From NCBI RefSeq assembly GCF_014650755.1, contig NZ_BMVO01000003.1:310001-374000 (forward strand): DNA of 64,000 nucleotides, written 5' to 3'. The DNA is from Streptomyces chryseus (GTDB lineage: Bacteria > Actinomycetota > Actinomycetes > Streptomycetales > Streptomycetaceae). This document shows positions 49,009 to 56,810 of the stretch, piece by piece (the stretch's first letter is position 1; every line of letters starts with the position of its first letter). The translations under genes were made by a program, and so were the position numbers. The notes beneath the pieces are model-generated. The model was not told the origin of the DNA. It made no database searches and was given only the letters and a program-made list of their open reading frames with translations.

Positions 49009-49941
49009 TCAGTGCGCGATGCTGTCGATCACGTCGCGCGCGCCCTGCCGGAGCAGGGCCACCGCCACGGACGTCCCCAGCGTGGCGGGATCGAGGCGGC
49101 CGGCCCACTCATGGGCGTTCAGTACGGTCTTGCCGTCCGGGGAAAACACGCAGGCCCGCAGGGACAGTTCCCCGTTGCCCTCCACGCGCGCGTACCCGGC
49201 GATCGGGGAGTTGCAGTGGCCTTGGAGGACGTGGAGGAACATCCGCTCCGCCTGGGTCTCCCGGTAGGCGTCGCGGTCGCCGAGCCCGCTGATGAGGTCG
49301 ATCAGCTCTGTGTCGCCTTCGCGGCATTGGAGTGCCAGGACCCCGGCGCCGATGGGCGGCATCATCGTCTCTGCCGACAGGATCTCGGTGATGACGTCTG
49401 TGCGGCCGATCCGCTCCAGGCCGGCGACGGCCAGGAGCAGCGCGTCGGCCTCGCCGGCCTCCAGCTTCTCCAGGCGCCGGTTTGCGTTGCCGCGCATCGG
49501 GACGCACTCCAGGTGCGGGTGGGAGGCCGCGAGTTGGGCGATGCGGCGTACGGAGGAGGTGCCGATCCGGGTCCCGGGCGGCAGTTCGTTCAGGGCGAGG
49601 CCGCCGGGGTGGATCAGGGCGTCCCGGATGTCGTCGCGCTTGAGGAAGGCCGCGAAGACCGTTCCGGCCGGGAGGGGCCTGTCGGCGGGCACGTCTTTGA
49701 CGCAGTGCACCGCGAGGTCCGCGTCCCCGGAGATGAGGGCGGCGTCGACCTCCTTGGTGAACGCTCCCTTGCCCTCGACCTGGGCGAGGTCGCCCATCCA
49801 TTTGTCGCCGGTCGTCTTGACCGGCAGCACGGTGGTCTCGACCTCGGGGTGGAGCGCGGCCAGTTCGGCGCGGACACGCTCCACCTGGGCGAGTGCCATC
49901 GGCGAATCGCGGGAAACGATGCGAATCAGATCACTGGGCAT
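49009..49941 (-). CDS. HemC-like hydroxymethylbilane synthase paralogue
   Basis: The ATG at 49941 ([19 protein letters not shown]) is chosen over an upstream extension that is a shadow of the methyltransferase gene. The 310-residue protein keeps the HemC framework: R11 in the SRDSP loop, VHCVKDVP with the catalytic Asp83, the GTSSVRR and RGNANRR arginines and the cofactor-binding C243 in GHCNSP. The canonical enzyme couples four porphobilinogens into hydroxymethylbilane with a dipyrromethane cofactor. Paired with a HemB-like protein that lacks its key lysines, it may act on a different pyrrole. It is the last gene of the minus-strand operon. Confidence 0.82.
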   Translation of the reverse strand: MPSDLIRIVSRDSPMALAQVERVRAELAALHPEVETTVLPVKTTGDKWMGDLAQVEGKGAFTKEVDAALISGDADLAVHCVKDVPADRPLPAGTVFAAFLKRDDIRDALIHPGGLALNELPPGTRIGTSSVRRIAQLAASHPHLECVPMRGNANRRLEKLEAGEADALLLAVAGLERIGRTDVITEILSAETMMPPIGAGVLALQCREGDTELIDLISGLGDRDAYRETQAERMFLHVLQGHCNSPIAGYARVEGNGELSLRACVFSPDGKTVLNAHEWAGRLDPATLGTSVAVALLRQGARDVIDSIAH

Positions 49942-49958
49942 GGGGGCACGATAGTCCC

Positions 49959-50537
49959 TCAGATGCGGGCGGCCACCACCAGCCCCGAGGCCCAGTTCAT
50001 CGGCGTGGCGCGCCAGTTGGGTACGTCGGGCAGTCGTTCGAGGAAGCCGTCCACTCTGGGCTGGTGGTCTTCCGGCCATGTGGCCTGGGGCAGCATGTCG
50101 TCCACCACGTACAGGGCGCCCGGCTTGAGCAGGGCCAGGAGATCCGGCAGACGGAGGTACTTCCCGGGCCTGCAATCGACGTACGCGAAGTCGAACGTGG
50201 GCGTCGGCTGCTGCTCGGTGAGCCAGGCATCCGCGTCCGCGTGGACGAACTCGATCCGGGGGTCGTCGCCCAGGTGGCGCCGCGCGATGGCCTGGACGTC
50301 CTTGTCCGCCTCCACCGTCGTTAGGCGAGCGTCGGCGGTCATGCCGGCGGCCAGCCACGCGGCCCCGGCCCCCACGCCCGTGCCCAGCTCCACGAAGTGG
50401 CCGCCGGGCTTGGACGCGGCGAGGGTGGCGAGGAGGGAGCCGGTGCGGTCCTCGCAGGACATGGCGAACTCGGCGTGGCGGGCGTCCGCGAGGATCGCGT
50501 CCAGCCGCGGCGGGCGGATGTAGGGCGCGTCATGCAC
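49959..50537 (-). CDS. Class I SAM-dependent methyltransferase
   Basis: The ATG at 50537 overlaps the stop of the HemB-like gene, and its end is 17 bp from the HemC-like gene. The 192-residue protein has SAM motif I ([11 protein letters not shown], 48-58), a [14 protein letters not shown] acidic loop and [27 protein letters not shown] occupies the usual O-methyltransferase metal/substrate strand. It resembles small O-methyltransferases. Its tight placement between the Hem-like genes implies that it methylates a product of the same pathway, but the substrate cannot be read from the sequence. Confidence 0.82.
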   Translation of the reverse strand: MHDAPYIRPPRLDAILADARHAEFAMSCEDRTGSLLATLAASKPGGHFVELGTGVGAGAAWLAAGMTADARLTTVEADKDVQAIARRHLGDDPRIEFVHADADAWLTEQQPTPTFDFAYVDCRPGKYLRLPDLLALLKPGALYVVDDMLPQATWPEDHQPRVDGFLERLPDVPNWRATPMNWASGLVVAARI

Positions 50538-51504
50538 GGCCGGCCTCCAGGTACTGGGCCGCTGCCTCGGCGGCGAAGGTGAGGACCTGGTCCGCGCCGG
50601 CGCGCTTGAGCATGGTCAGGTACTCCACCATCCCGGACGTGCCGAGGGCCTGGAGCGCGGCCCACTCCCCGGACGTGGAGTACGCGACGATCGGCACGCG
50701 CTGGTCGTCGCGGAGCCGCACGAGGACGTCCACGGCGGTCATGACGGGTTGAAGGGTGAGGGAGTCGGCGCCCTCCGTGATCCAGCGGCGGGCCTGGGTG
50801 ATCGTGTCCCGGTCCGCGCGGCCGGGTTCGAGCTGGAGGCCGCGCCGGTGCCCGGCCCGGGGGTCGGTGTTCATGAGGGTCTTGAACGGCCCGTACAGGG
50901 TGGTGTGGATGGCCAGGTTGGGGTTCACGCCGACGTCGCGGTGCCCGGCCGCGTCGAGCGCCTGTCGGACAACGCGGATCGAGCCGTCGAGCATGGCCGT
51001 GGGGGAGACGACGTCAGCACCGGCGTCCGCGTGCTGCACCGCCATATCGGCCATGAGCTGGTAGGTGGCGTCCAGGTCGATCCCGCCCTCGTCGGTGCGC
51101 AGCACGCACTGCCCGTGGTCGGTCCAGGAGCAGCCGCACACCTCGGTGGTGACGGCGGTGTCCGGGGCGATGTCCTTCACGGCGGCGATGGTGGCCACCA
51201 TGCGGTTGCCGGGTGCGAGGGCGCCGGTGGCCCGGCCGTCGCGGTCGTGGCCGTACGCGAAGGCCTTGACGCCGGCGATGCCGAGTTCGGCCCAGCGGGC
51301 GACGGTGGCCGGGATGCCCGCCAGCGGTACGGCGCCGGGCAGGGCGCTGCCGCCCTTGGCGTCGTCGGGCAGGGTCAAGAGGGGCGCGCTCAGGTCCGCG
51401 GCCGTGAGGGCCGGGCCGGTGTAGAGGGCCCGGACTACGCGGCGGGCGCGTGCCGGGTTGATGCCATCTGGAGTTGGAGCGTCGCGCTCAGTGAGGATGG
51501 TCAT
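50530..51504 (-). CDS. HemB-like protein lacking both catalytic lysines
   Basis: The ATG at 51504 (MTILTERDAPTPDGINPAR) lacks a clear ribosome-binding site but has a TATCTA/TCTACT -10-like box about 12 bp upstream, so it may be leaderless. The 324-residue protein is a HemB (porphobilinogen synthase) homologue: GNRMVATI, the zinc cysteines C123, C125 and C133, AMLDGSIRVVRQALDAAG, TLYGPF and STSGEW. The two lysines that form Schiff bases with 5-aminolevulinate are replaced by Ala198 (before LYGPF) and Gln252 (LQP). It should not make porphobilinogen by the normal route. It is the first gene of the HemB-like/methyltransferase/HemC-like operon. Confidence 0.85.
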   Translation of the reverse strand: MTILTERDAPTPDGINPARARRVVRALYTGPALTAADLSAPLLTLPDDAKGGSALPGAVPLAGIPATVARWAELGIAGVKAFAYGHDRDGRATGALAPGNRMVATIAAVKDIAPDTAVTTEVCGCSWTDHGQCVLRTDEGGIDLDATYQLMADMAVQHADAGADVVSPTAMLDGSIRVVRQALDAAGHRDVGVNPNLAIHTTLYGPFKTLMNTDPRAGHRRGLQLEPGRADRDTITQARRWITEGADSLTLQPVMTAVDVLVRLRDDQRVPIVAYSTSGEWAALQALGTSGMVEYLTMLKRAGADQVLTFAAEAAAQYLEAGRA

Positions 51505-51857
51505 GCGGTCGAGTAGATACCGACGGAGTGTCGGCAAACAGGGGCGCGAGGGAGCACGGCAGGGGCGGACGATGCCGTGCGCACCGCGCCCCCAAGTGCC
51601 GCCCGCCACTCGCCTGCTGGGACACCCCGGCCGGGGCCGGTGTCACACCCGGGCGCTAGCGTCCGTCGTGTCCGTGCTCGTGCTACTCGGACCCCTTGTG
51701 CGCCTCGTCCGGCGGTGGAACCCGGACGGGGCGCACTGCTGGGCGGACACCCTGTCCGCACTGTCCGGACACGGTGTCCGTAGCCTGTCCGCCCCCACGG
51801 TGTCCGCCCCGCTCGACCTGTGAGGACATTTGTCCGGACAGGGTGTCCGCGCCGGGT
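51505..51857. other. Non-coding region with CGGACA repeats
   Basis: This 353-bp gap holds no ORF that I can support. The right half (51750-51855) is a repeat array with TGTCCGGACACGGTGTCCG and TGTCCGGACAGGGTGTCCG, like those at 9.1, 10.2, 29.5 and 47.1 kb. The left edge carries the HemB-like gene's -10 region (TATCTA on the minus strand near 51515). Confidence 0.7.
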
Positions 51858-52616
51858 TCAGGGGCTGGGCTGCTGGGGCTCTGCGGGGCGCCAATCGGGG
51901 TTGTCGACAGTCCGCGCCACCTTCCAGGTCTCCTCACCTCGGCGGCACGTGAAGACGAGCCGCAGGGGGTGCCCCTCGTACTCGCGCTGCCACATGTCGT
52001 AGGTCTTCCCGCCCATCCAGGAACTCGGATACGTCCGGTCCAGCGCGAGCGGTCGGCCGCGGCCCACCTGGAGGTCCGTGAAGGTGAGTTCTCGACCGTT
52101 GTCGTCGGCCTCGTTGACACGGGGCCTGAGACGGAACGGGCCCCAGATGTGCGCTGCGATCTGCTCCGGCGTAGGACCGAGGGGGTCGGTAAAGCCCAGG
52201 CGCTGCTGCGTAGGGGTGTGGTCGTAGTCGTCATCACCGATCCGGACGGTGACCGAGTCCAGGTGACCGAGGGCGTCCGGGCCGGCGAGGTGCACGAGGA
52301 GCCTGGCCGCCTGGTCGCCCTCTTTGGTCAGCGTGAACTCGAACTGGGGAGACAGCTCGGCGAGCCATCGGTCCCGCTCGATCCGGGCTACAACCTCGGC
52401 CGTCTTCCTGGCCTGTTCTGCTGTGTCACTGGCCCGCCCGGTCGCCTCCCACGCGGCAGCGGCAGCTACGACGCTGAGGAAGGCGGCGACGAGGGCGGCG
52501 CGATCCTTGCCCAGTTGGTCGAGAGCGGTGAGCAGCACCACGCCGCCCACCGTGGCGATGAACGCCAGCACGAGCAACAGGCGGCGGTGTCGCCTGCGTC
52601 GATCTATGTCCGTCAT
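51858..52616 (-). CDS. Two-helix membrane protein with cytoplasmic domain
   Basis: The ATG at 52616 (MTDIDRRRRHRR) is used because the ten residues before it are low-complexity. The 252-residue protein has two membrane segments (about residues 13-31 and 40-57) with a charged KDRAAL loop. A coiled coil (TAEQARKTAEVVARIERDR) leads into a soluble domain of beta strands with SPQFEFTLTKEGDQAARLLVHLAG. The orientation suggests a long cytoplasmic or extracytoplasmic domain. Function unknown; Streptomyces genomes hold many similar proteins. Confidence 0.68.
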   Translation of the reverse strand: MTDIDRRRRHRRLLLVLAFIATVGGVVLLTALDQLGKDRAALVAAFLSVVAAAAAWEATGRASDTAEQARKTAEVVARIERDRWLAELSPQFEFTLTKEGDQAARLLVHLAGPDALGHLDSVTVRIGDDDYDHTPTQQRLGFTDPLGPTPEQIAAHIWGPFRLRPRVNEADDNGRELTFTDLQVGRGRPLALDRTYPSSWMGGKTYDMWQREYEGHPLRLVFTCRRGEETWKVARTVDNPDWRPAEPQQPSP

Positions 52617-52668
52617 GGAGGGGAGGGTAGGGCCAGGGTCGGACACCTGGGCCCGGATCGTGCTTGGG

Positions 52669-52842
52669 TCAGGCGGCTTTGACGAGATCGGCGCGGGTGG
52701 CCTCGGCCCAGGCGACCAGCAGCCGCTGGTACTCCTCGGCCCGAGCGGCGTCGTTCGGCTGGTCTATCAAGCTGCGGATCGCCTCGTTGATCTGGGCAGC
52801 GGCAGGGCGCAGCAGGCCGTGAGGCCGAGGGCGGGGAGGCAT
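52669..52842 (-). CDS. Small helical hypothetical protein, 57 aa
   Basis: The ATG at 52842 (MPPRPRPHGLLRPAAAQ) is preferred because a TAACGT -10-like box lies about 10 bp upstream, which suggests a leaderless mRNA. An upstream in-frame start at 52893 is possible but adds only Pro/Val sequence. The product is helical (INEAIRSLIDQPNDAARAEEYQRLLV). It is divergent from the XRE regulator at 52972 and may be controlled by it. Confidence 0.5.
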   Translation of the reverse strand: MPPRPRPHGLLRPAAAQINEAIRSLIDQPNDAARAEEYQRLLVAWAEATRADLVKAA

Positions 52843-52971
52843 GGGCACCACGTTAGGGGCCGGGTGTGACATCGGAACGGACTGCGCCCCCATACCGCTC
52901 GGGGCTGTACGGGGGCGCGTTCCGGAGTACCGTCCTGAGTGTCTAGGTCAGCACGGAGTACGGAGTTCAGT

Positions 52972-54216
52972 ATGCCCCTTCCTTCTGACGAGCACATCGG
53001 CACGCGTGTACGGATTGCCCGGAACGCGGCTGGCCTCACTCAGGTGGAGCTCGGCGACTTCCTGTCGCGTACGGAGTCCTGGGTCGCCAACGTGGAGAAC
53101 GGACGGCAGTCCCTCGACCGGTACAGCGTCATCACCGCTATCGCGGACCGCTGCGACGTGGACGTGGTGTGGTTGCTGGGCCAGCCCTACCGGCTCCAGC
53201 GCAACGGCGGCAGCTTGGCCCACGCCCATATCCCCGCGCTGCGCACGGGATTGCGCCGGGCCGGGCTCATCCTGTCCGGCCACCCCGGTCTGACTCCCCA
53301 GGGCGGGCCGGTGGACCTGGAGGCCATGGCCGAGAGCACCAGGAAGGCCAACACCGCCCGGCAGGCCGCGAACCTGCCCCGGGTCGCCACGCTGCTCCCG
53401 CCGCTGGTCGAGGACCTGAACACGGCCGTCCTCACCGCGACCGGCACGGAGCGGGAGGAGGCTCTACGGCTGCTCGCCGACGCCGCCCGTACGGCCCGGA
53501 TGTGCCTGAACCAGCTCGGCTACCCGGACCTGGCGTGGTCGGCCGCCGAGGTGGCCGCCGGCGCCGCGACGGCGCTGGATGACCCCGTGGTGAAGGCTGC
53601 TGTGGCCTGGGACCGGTGCGGGGCGCTCCTGCACCAGGCATCCCTGCGGGAGACCATCGCGGTCGCCGACGCCGCGCTGCGGGACCTGGAGCCCCACGCC
53701 ACGGGGCGCGGACGGAATAAGGCGGCGGTGTCCCTGCGCGGAGCGCTGCACCTGCGGTGCTCGATCGCCCATGCCCGGGGCGGGCAGAAGGACGACGCGT
53801 GGGCCAGGATCGACGCCGCGCTGCAGGATGCCGACCAGCTCGGCCCGTCTTGGTACGACCTGGAGCGGCACACGGTGTTCGGCCGGGGCACGGTGGCCGT
53901 CCACGCGGTGGAGGCCGGGGTGGAGGTCGACCAGCCGGACGCCGGTCTGACGAAGGTGCCGAGGGTGGACATCAGCGAGGTGCCGAGTAAGGAGCGGCGG
54001 ACACACTTCCGGATCGACGAGGCCCGTGCGCTGCACCGGATGGGACAGAGCCCGTCGGCCGTGGTCAAGCTCCGGGAGGCCGCGGCCGCCGCGCCGTACT
54101 ACGTGTACGCCGACCCGATGAGCCGGGCCCTGGTGTCCGACCTCGCGCGGGTCGGGGTCCCGTCCCAGGCCGGCGCCCTGTCCGGCCTCATCCGGAACAT
54201 GGAACTCGCCGGGTAA
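52972..54216 (+). CDS. XRE regulator with long helical domain
   Basis: The ATG at 52972 follows CGGAGTACGGAG; eleven residues upstream in frame are unlikely. Residues 8-65 form an XRE helix-turn-helix (RVRIARNAAGLTQVELGDFL, RTESWVANVENGRQSL). The rest is a helical, TPR-like sensor (residues 110-410) with LVEDLNTAVLTATGTEREE, AVAWDRCGALLHQASLRETI and TVFGRGTVAVHAVEAGVEV. Such Streptomyces regulators sense ligands or peptides. A strong terminator follows. Confidence 0.8.
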   Translation: MPLPSDEHIGTRVRIARNAAGLTQVELGDFLSRTESWVANVENGRQSLDRYSVITAIADRCDVDVVWLLGQPYRLQRNGGSLAHAHIPALRTGLRRAGLILSGHPGLTPQGGPVDLEAMAESTRKANTARQAANLPRVATLLPPLVEDLNTAVLTATGTEREEALRLLADAARTARMCLNQLGYPDLAWSAAEVAAGAATALDDPVVKAAVAWDRCGALLHQASLRETIAVADAALRDLEPHATGRGRNKAAVSLRGALHLRCSIAHARGGQKDDAWARIDAALQDADQLGPSWYDLERHTVFGRGTVAVHAVEAGVEVDQPDAGLTKVPRVDISEVPSKERRTHFRIDEARALHRMGQSPSAVVKLREAAAAAPYYVYADPMSRALVSDLARVGVPSQAGALSGLIRNMELAG

Positions 54217-54241
54217 CTCGCCCACGCAATCGAACAGTTGA

Positions 54242-54266
54242 CGCCCCCTAGATTTTCTAGGGGGCG
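54242..54266 (+). terminator. Terminator after the XRE regulator
   Basis: The 11-bp stem CGCCCCCTAGA pairs perfectly with TCTAGGGGGCG around TTT. It is one of the strongest terminators in the window. Confidence 0.85.
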
Positions 54267-54337
54267 CACTGCTGCGCGCCCGCCACCCTCGGAAGGTCAC
54301 TGCCCGTGAAGAAGTGATCACCCTGGGAGTAGCGGCG

Positions 54338-54913
54338 ATGGAGCCGATTGATACCCGACAACCGGGAGCGGCAGTACGCGCGTACGCCGGCATCCTGGAC
54401 TGGCCCTTGACGGTGGGATACCGCCACCGGCCGCGGCAGGGGTGCACCTGTCAGGCCGAGGAATGTCGGACGCCCGGGGCCCACCCTGTGCCCGGGCGTC
54501 CCACCTTCCGTGGCGCCGAGGAGACGTTGCGGGAGCTGGAGGCATCGCCCGGGGCCGGCCTCATCGCCTGGACGACTGTGTTCGACGCGCTGGTCGTCCC
54601 TCGCGCCCTGGGCATGGCCGCCATGGTGTCCCTGGACCGCGTGGCCCCGGTGCCGTGCCTCGTCGCCGGCGAGGACCACGCTGTGCTCCTGGTGCTGCCC
54701 GCCACGGGCCGGTACGCCGTCGAGGACGTGCCCGGCGAGGTGCGTTCCGGGGCGGACCAGTGGATCGCGGTGCCGCCGACGCACGGCGTGCGCTGGGACA
54801 CCGCCCCCTGGGTCGAGCAGACCGCGACCCCGGTGACCCTGCTCCACGGCCGGGACGTCGGGCGGCACCTCCGCGAGGCCAAGCACGCGGCCGGCACGGA
54901 GGTGACCCGGTGA
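54338..54913 (+). CDS. Bifunctional primase/polymerase N-terminal-domain protein
   Basis: The ATG at 54338 follows GGGAGT; the in-frame GTG at 54314 has no ribosome-binding site. The 191-residue product resembles the Streptomyces proteins annotated as bifunctional DNA primase/polymerase. It has YAGILDWPLTVGYRH, a CTCQAEECRTPGAHPVPG cysteine/His cluster, VFDALVVPRALGMAAMV and a C-terminal IAVPPTHGVRWDTAPW. Many such chromosomal homologues have lost the catalytic acidic residues and have no shown polymerase activity. It overlaps the next gene by 4 bp. Confidence 0.72.
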   Translation: MEPIDTRQPGAAVRAYAGILDWPLTVGYRHRPRQGCTCQAEECRTPGAHPVPGRPTFRGAEETLRELEASPGAGLIAWTTVFDALVVPRALGMAAMVSLDRVAPVPCLVAGEDHAVLLVLPATGRYAVEDVPGEVRSGADQWIAVPPTHGVRWDTAPWVEQTATPVTLLHGRDVGRHLREAKHAAGTEVTR

Positions 54914-55407
54914 CGGTGCAACAGGTGACCACGGGCGAGGAACGACGCCTCGCGGTCGAGCACTGGCTGTCCTCCGCGTCCCCGGATCCGGCACAGACGC
55001 GCCGGGACTGGGTGGAACGTTCCGTCGTCATGCTGTCGTGCGGCTCCCTGTTCGCGGCCGTACGCATCCCGGCAGAGGTGGTCCAGGCCGCGGCCCGGAC
55101 CACCGACGAGGCGGTCATCGACACCTACCTCGCCGGCGCCCTGATGGACGGCCCGGTCATCCGCGACCGCTACGCCCACTGGTACTACGCCCTCGTCCCG
55201 GCCAGCACCGCCCGGGGGTGGGACGTTCCGGACACCGTGTGCCTGGGCGTGGGGACGTCCCTCGGCGTTCCCCGGCCGGGCCTGTGCGCCGCCGGCGAGC
55301 GCGTGTACTGGGCGGTCCCCATGGACTCGGCCGCGTCCCTGTGCTCCCCGCACGCCGTTTCCCAGCTCGTGATGACCGGCCGGTACCGGGCGGCGGGCCA
55401 TGGATGA
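54910..55407 (+). CDS. Hypothetical Streptomyces-type protein, 165 aa
   Basis: The GTG at 54910 overlaps the primase-like gene stop (GTGA). The product has ERSVVMLSCGSLFAAVRIPAEVV, then DTYLAGALMDGPVIRDRYAHWYYALVPAST. It ends with YWAVPMDSAASLCSPHAVSQLV. Similar proteins follow primase-like proteins in other Streptomyces, from memory. It overlaps the next gene by 8 bp. The function is not known. Confidence 0.7.
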   Translation: MTVQQVTTGEERRLAVEHWLSSASPDPAQTRRDWVERSVVMLSCGSLFAAVRIPAEVVQAAARTTDEAVIDTYLAGALMDGPVIRDRYAHWYYALVPASTARGWDVPDTVCLGVGTSLGVPRPGLCAAGERVYWAVPMDSAASLCSPHAVSQLVMTGRYRAAGHG

Positions 55408-55789
55408 GAAGCCGATAGACCACGTCACCATCCGGAAGACGTGCGCCGAGGCCGACGCCTTGGCGGCGGACTGCCTCCTCGGCGGAGCGCAGCCCCGACC
55501 CGAGCAGGTCGAGCGGCTGCTGACCCTGCTGCACGGGCACCTGCGGCTCCTCATGGATGAGGTGCGCGAGCAGTACGCCCCCGTCCCGCCCGGCCGGCTG
55601 CGCAGCCTCGTGGACAACATGCTCACCCTCGGCGGGCAACTCCTGGACGACCCCGCACGGCGAGGCGTGGTGGACCTGCTGCCGCCGCCCCCGGTCATCC
55701 GGCTCCTGGTGCTGCTGAACGACGCACCCGAGGTGTTCTCCGGCGTCCTGCCCGTGCTCCCCGACGACTCCGTGACTGGACTCTTATGA
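55400..55789 (+). CDS. DUF6415-like protein
   Basis: The ATG at 55400 overlaps the preceding gene. The 129-residue helical protein has DALAADCLLGGAQPRPEQVERLL, GHLRLLMDEVREQYA and ARRGVVDLLPPPPVIRLLVLLN. This resembles DUF6415 family proteins annotated near Streptomyces natural-product and accessory gene sets. The assignment is from memory and uncertain. It overlaps the following gene by 4 bp, so the four genes from 54338 form one operon. Confidence 0.6.
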   Translation: MDEKPIDHVTIRKTCAEADALAADCLLGGAQPRPEQVERLLTLLHGHLRLLMDEVREQYAPVPPGRLRSLVDNMLTLGGQLLDDPARRGVVDLLPPPPVIRLLVLLNDAPEVFSGVLPVLPDDSVTGLL

Positions 55790-56640
55790 CGACCGAACAG
55801 CAGAGCCGCAGCGACGCCCGACAGGCAATCGTCGCCCTGGTGGAGAAGGACCTCGAAGCCCTCGGGCTCACCCCGACCCACACCACGCGGGGCGGTGTCT
55901 CGTACCGCACCCTGCCGGTGGGCAAGGGCTGGTGCCAGGTCCTGTATGCCCCGGAGGAGGCGTGGCCGCCCGGCGCGGACTTGTGCGTCATCGTGCGCTG
56001 GCACCCGGACAAGGCCTACCGACGCAACAACGACACCGGGCACGTCCCGGCCGGTGCTGAGGAGCACTGGAGAGAGCGCACCCGGGCGACCATCGCCGCG
56101 CTCGCGACGGCCGGATACAAGGCGGCCGCGACCGGCCCGCCGCGCGCCCCGCGCCTCCACGCCCAGGAGGACATCCTCGTCTGGCGGGTGCCGGAGGACC
56201 ACGAGGGAGCGTGGCCGCCGTTTCAGGCGTGGCACGGTTCCGCGCCGGCCCGCCCCAACCTCGACCAGCCGGACTACCGGTACCCGGAGCGCAACCCGCT
56301 GCACCTGGTCGAGGCCGTACTGAACAACTCCCGCCGCCACTGGCCGGCCGCCGACCTCGGCCGGGTCCTCACGGTGACCGCCTCGGCCGTCATCTGGCCC
56401 CCGCACGCGGAGAGCTGCGTACGGGTGCTGTGGCAGCCCTCCGAGCGGTTCCAGCGCCTGCCCGACGGCGCGGTCCCGGCCGGGGCTGAGGAGCACTGGC
56501 GGGCCGGTGTCAGCCGCGTCCGGCAAGACCTCGTGGCCGCCGGTTACCACGTGCGCGGCGCGGAGCGCCCCATGTCGCCGGCGCGCGACGAGGACGCCGG
56601 CCTCCTCGTGTGGCGCGGCGCCTACCCGCACCTCGGCTGA
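55786..56640 (+). CDS. Hypothetical protein with internal repeat, 284 aa
   Basis: The ATG at 55786 overlaps the DUF6415-like stop. The product contains two similar halves. The first has VIVRWHPDKAYRR, GHVPAGAEEHWRERTRATIAAL and a LVWRVPED end; the second has VRVLWQPSERFQR, GAVPAGAEEHWRAGVSRVR and LLVWRGAYP. Each half is about 130 residues and looks like an internal duplication of a small alpha/beta domain. The family is not recognised and no catalytic motif is evident. Confidence 0.68.
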   Translation: MTTEQQSRSDARQAIVALVEKDLEALGLTPTHTTRGGVSYRTLPVGKGWCQVLYAPEEAWPPGADLCVIVRWHPDKAYRRNNDTGHVPAGAEEHWRERTRATIAALATAGYKAAATGPPRAPRLHAQEDILVWRVPEDHEGAWPPFQAWHGSAPARPNLDQPDYRYPERNPLHLVEAVLNNSRRHWPAADLGRVLTVTASAVIWPPHAESCVRVLWQPSERFQRLPDGAVPAGAEEHWRAGVSRVRQDLVAAGYHVRGAERPMSPARDEDAGLLVWRGAYPHLG

Positions 56641-56810
56641 CGCCGCCCCCCCTTCCCGCTTCCCGCCCTCGCCGGGGGACATCCCCGCGCGCCCGGTACC
56701 GGCTCACGCTGGGCGGAACGAGGGCGGACGCCTGTCCTGCTGTGACGGGCAGGACGGCACACCACCCGGCCCGAGTGGGCCGGGTCCAACCACCCATGAG
56801 GGAGACCCCT

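Noticed and set aside
50530..51504. Calling the gene hemB as a working porphobilinogen synthase
   Set aside because: Both catalytic lysines are missing by alignment to the E. coli motifs, so only homology, not activity, is supported.
54338..54913. Active DNA primase/polymerase
   Set aside because: The protein matches only the short Streptomyces family of that name; I do not see the catalytic acidic motif of an active archaeo-eukaryotic primase.
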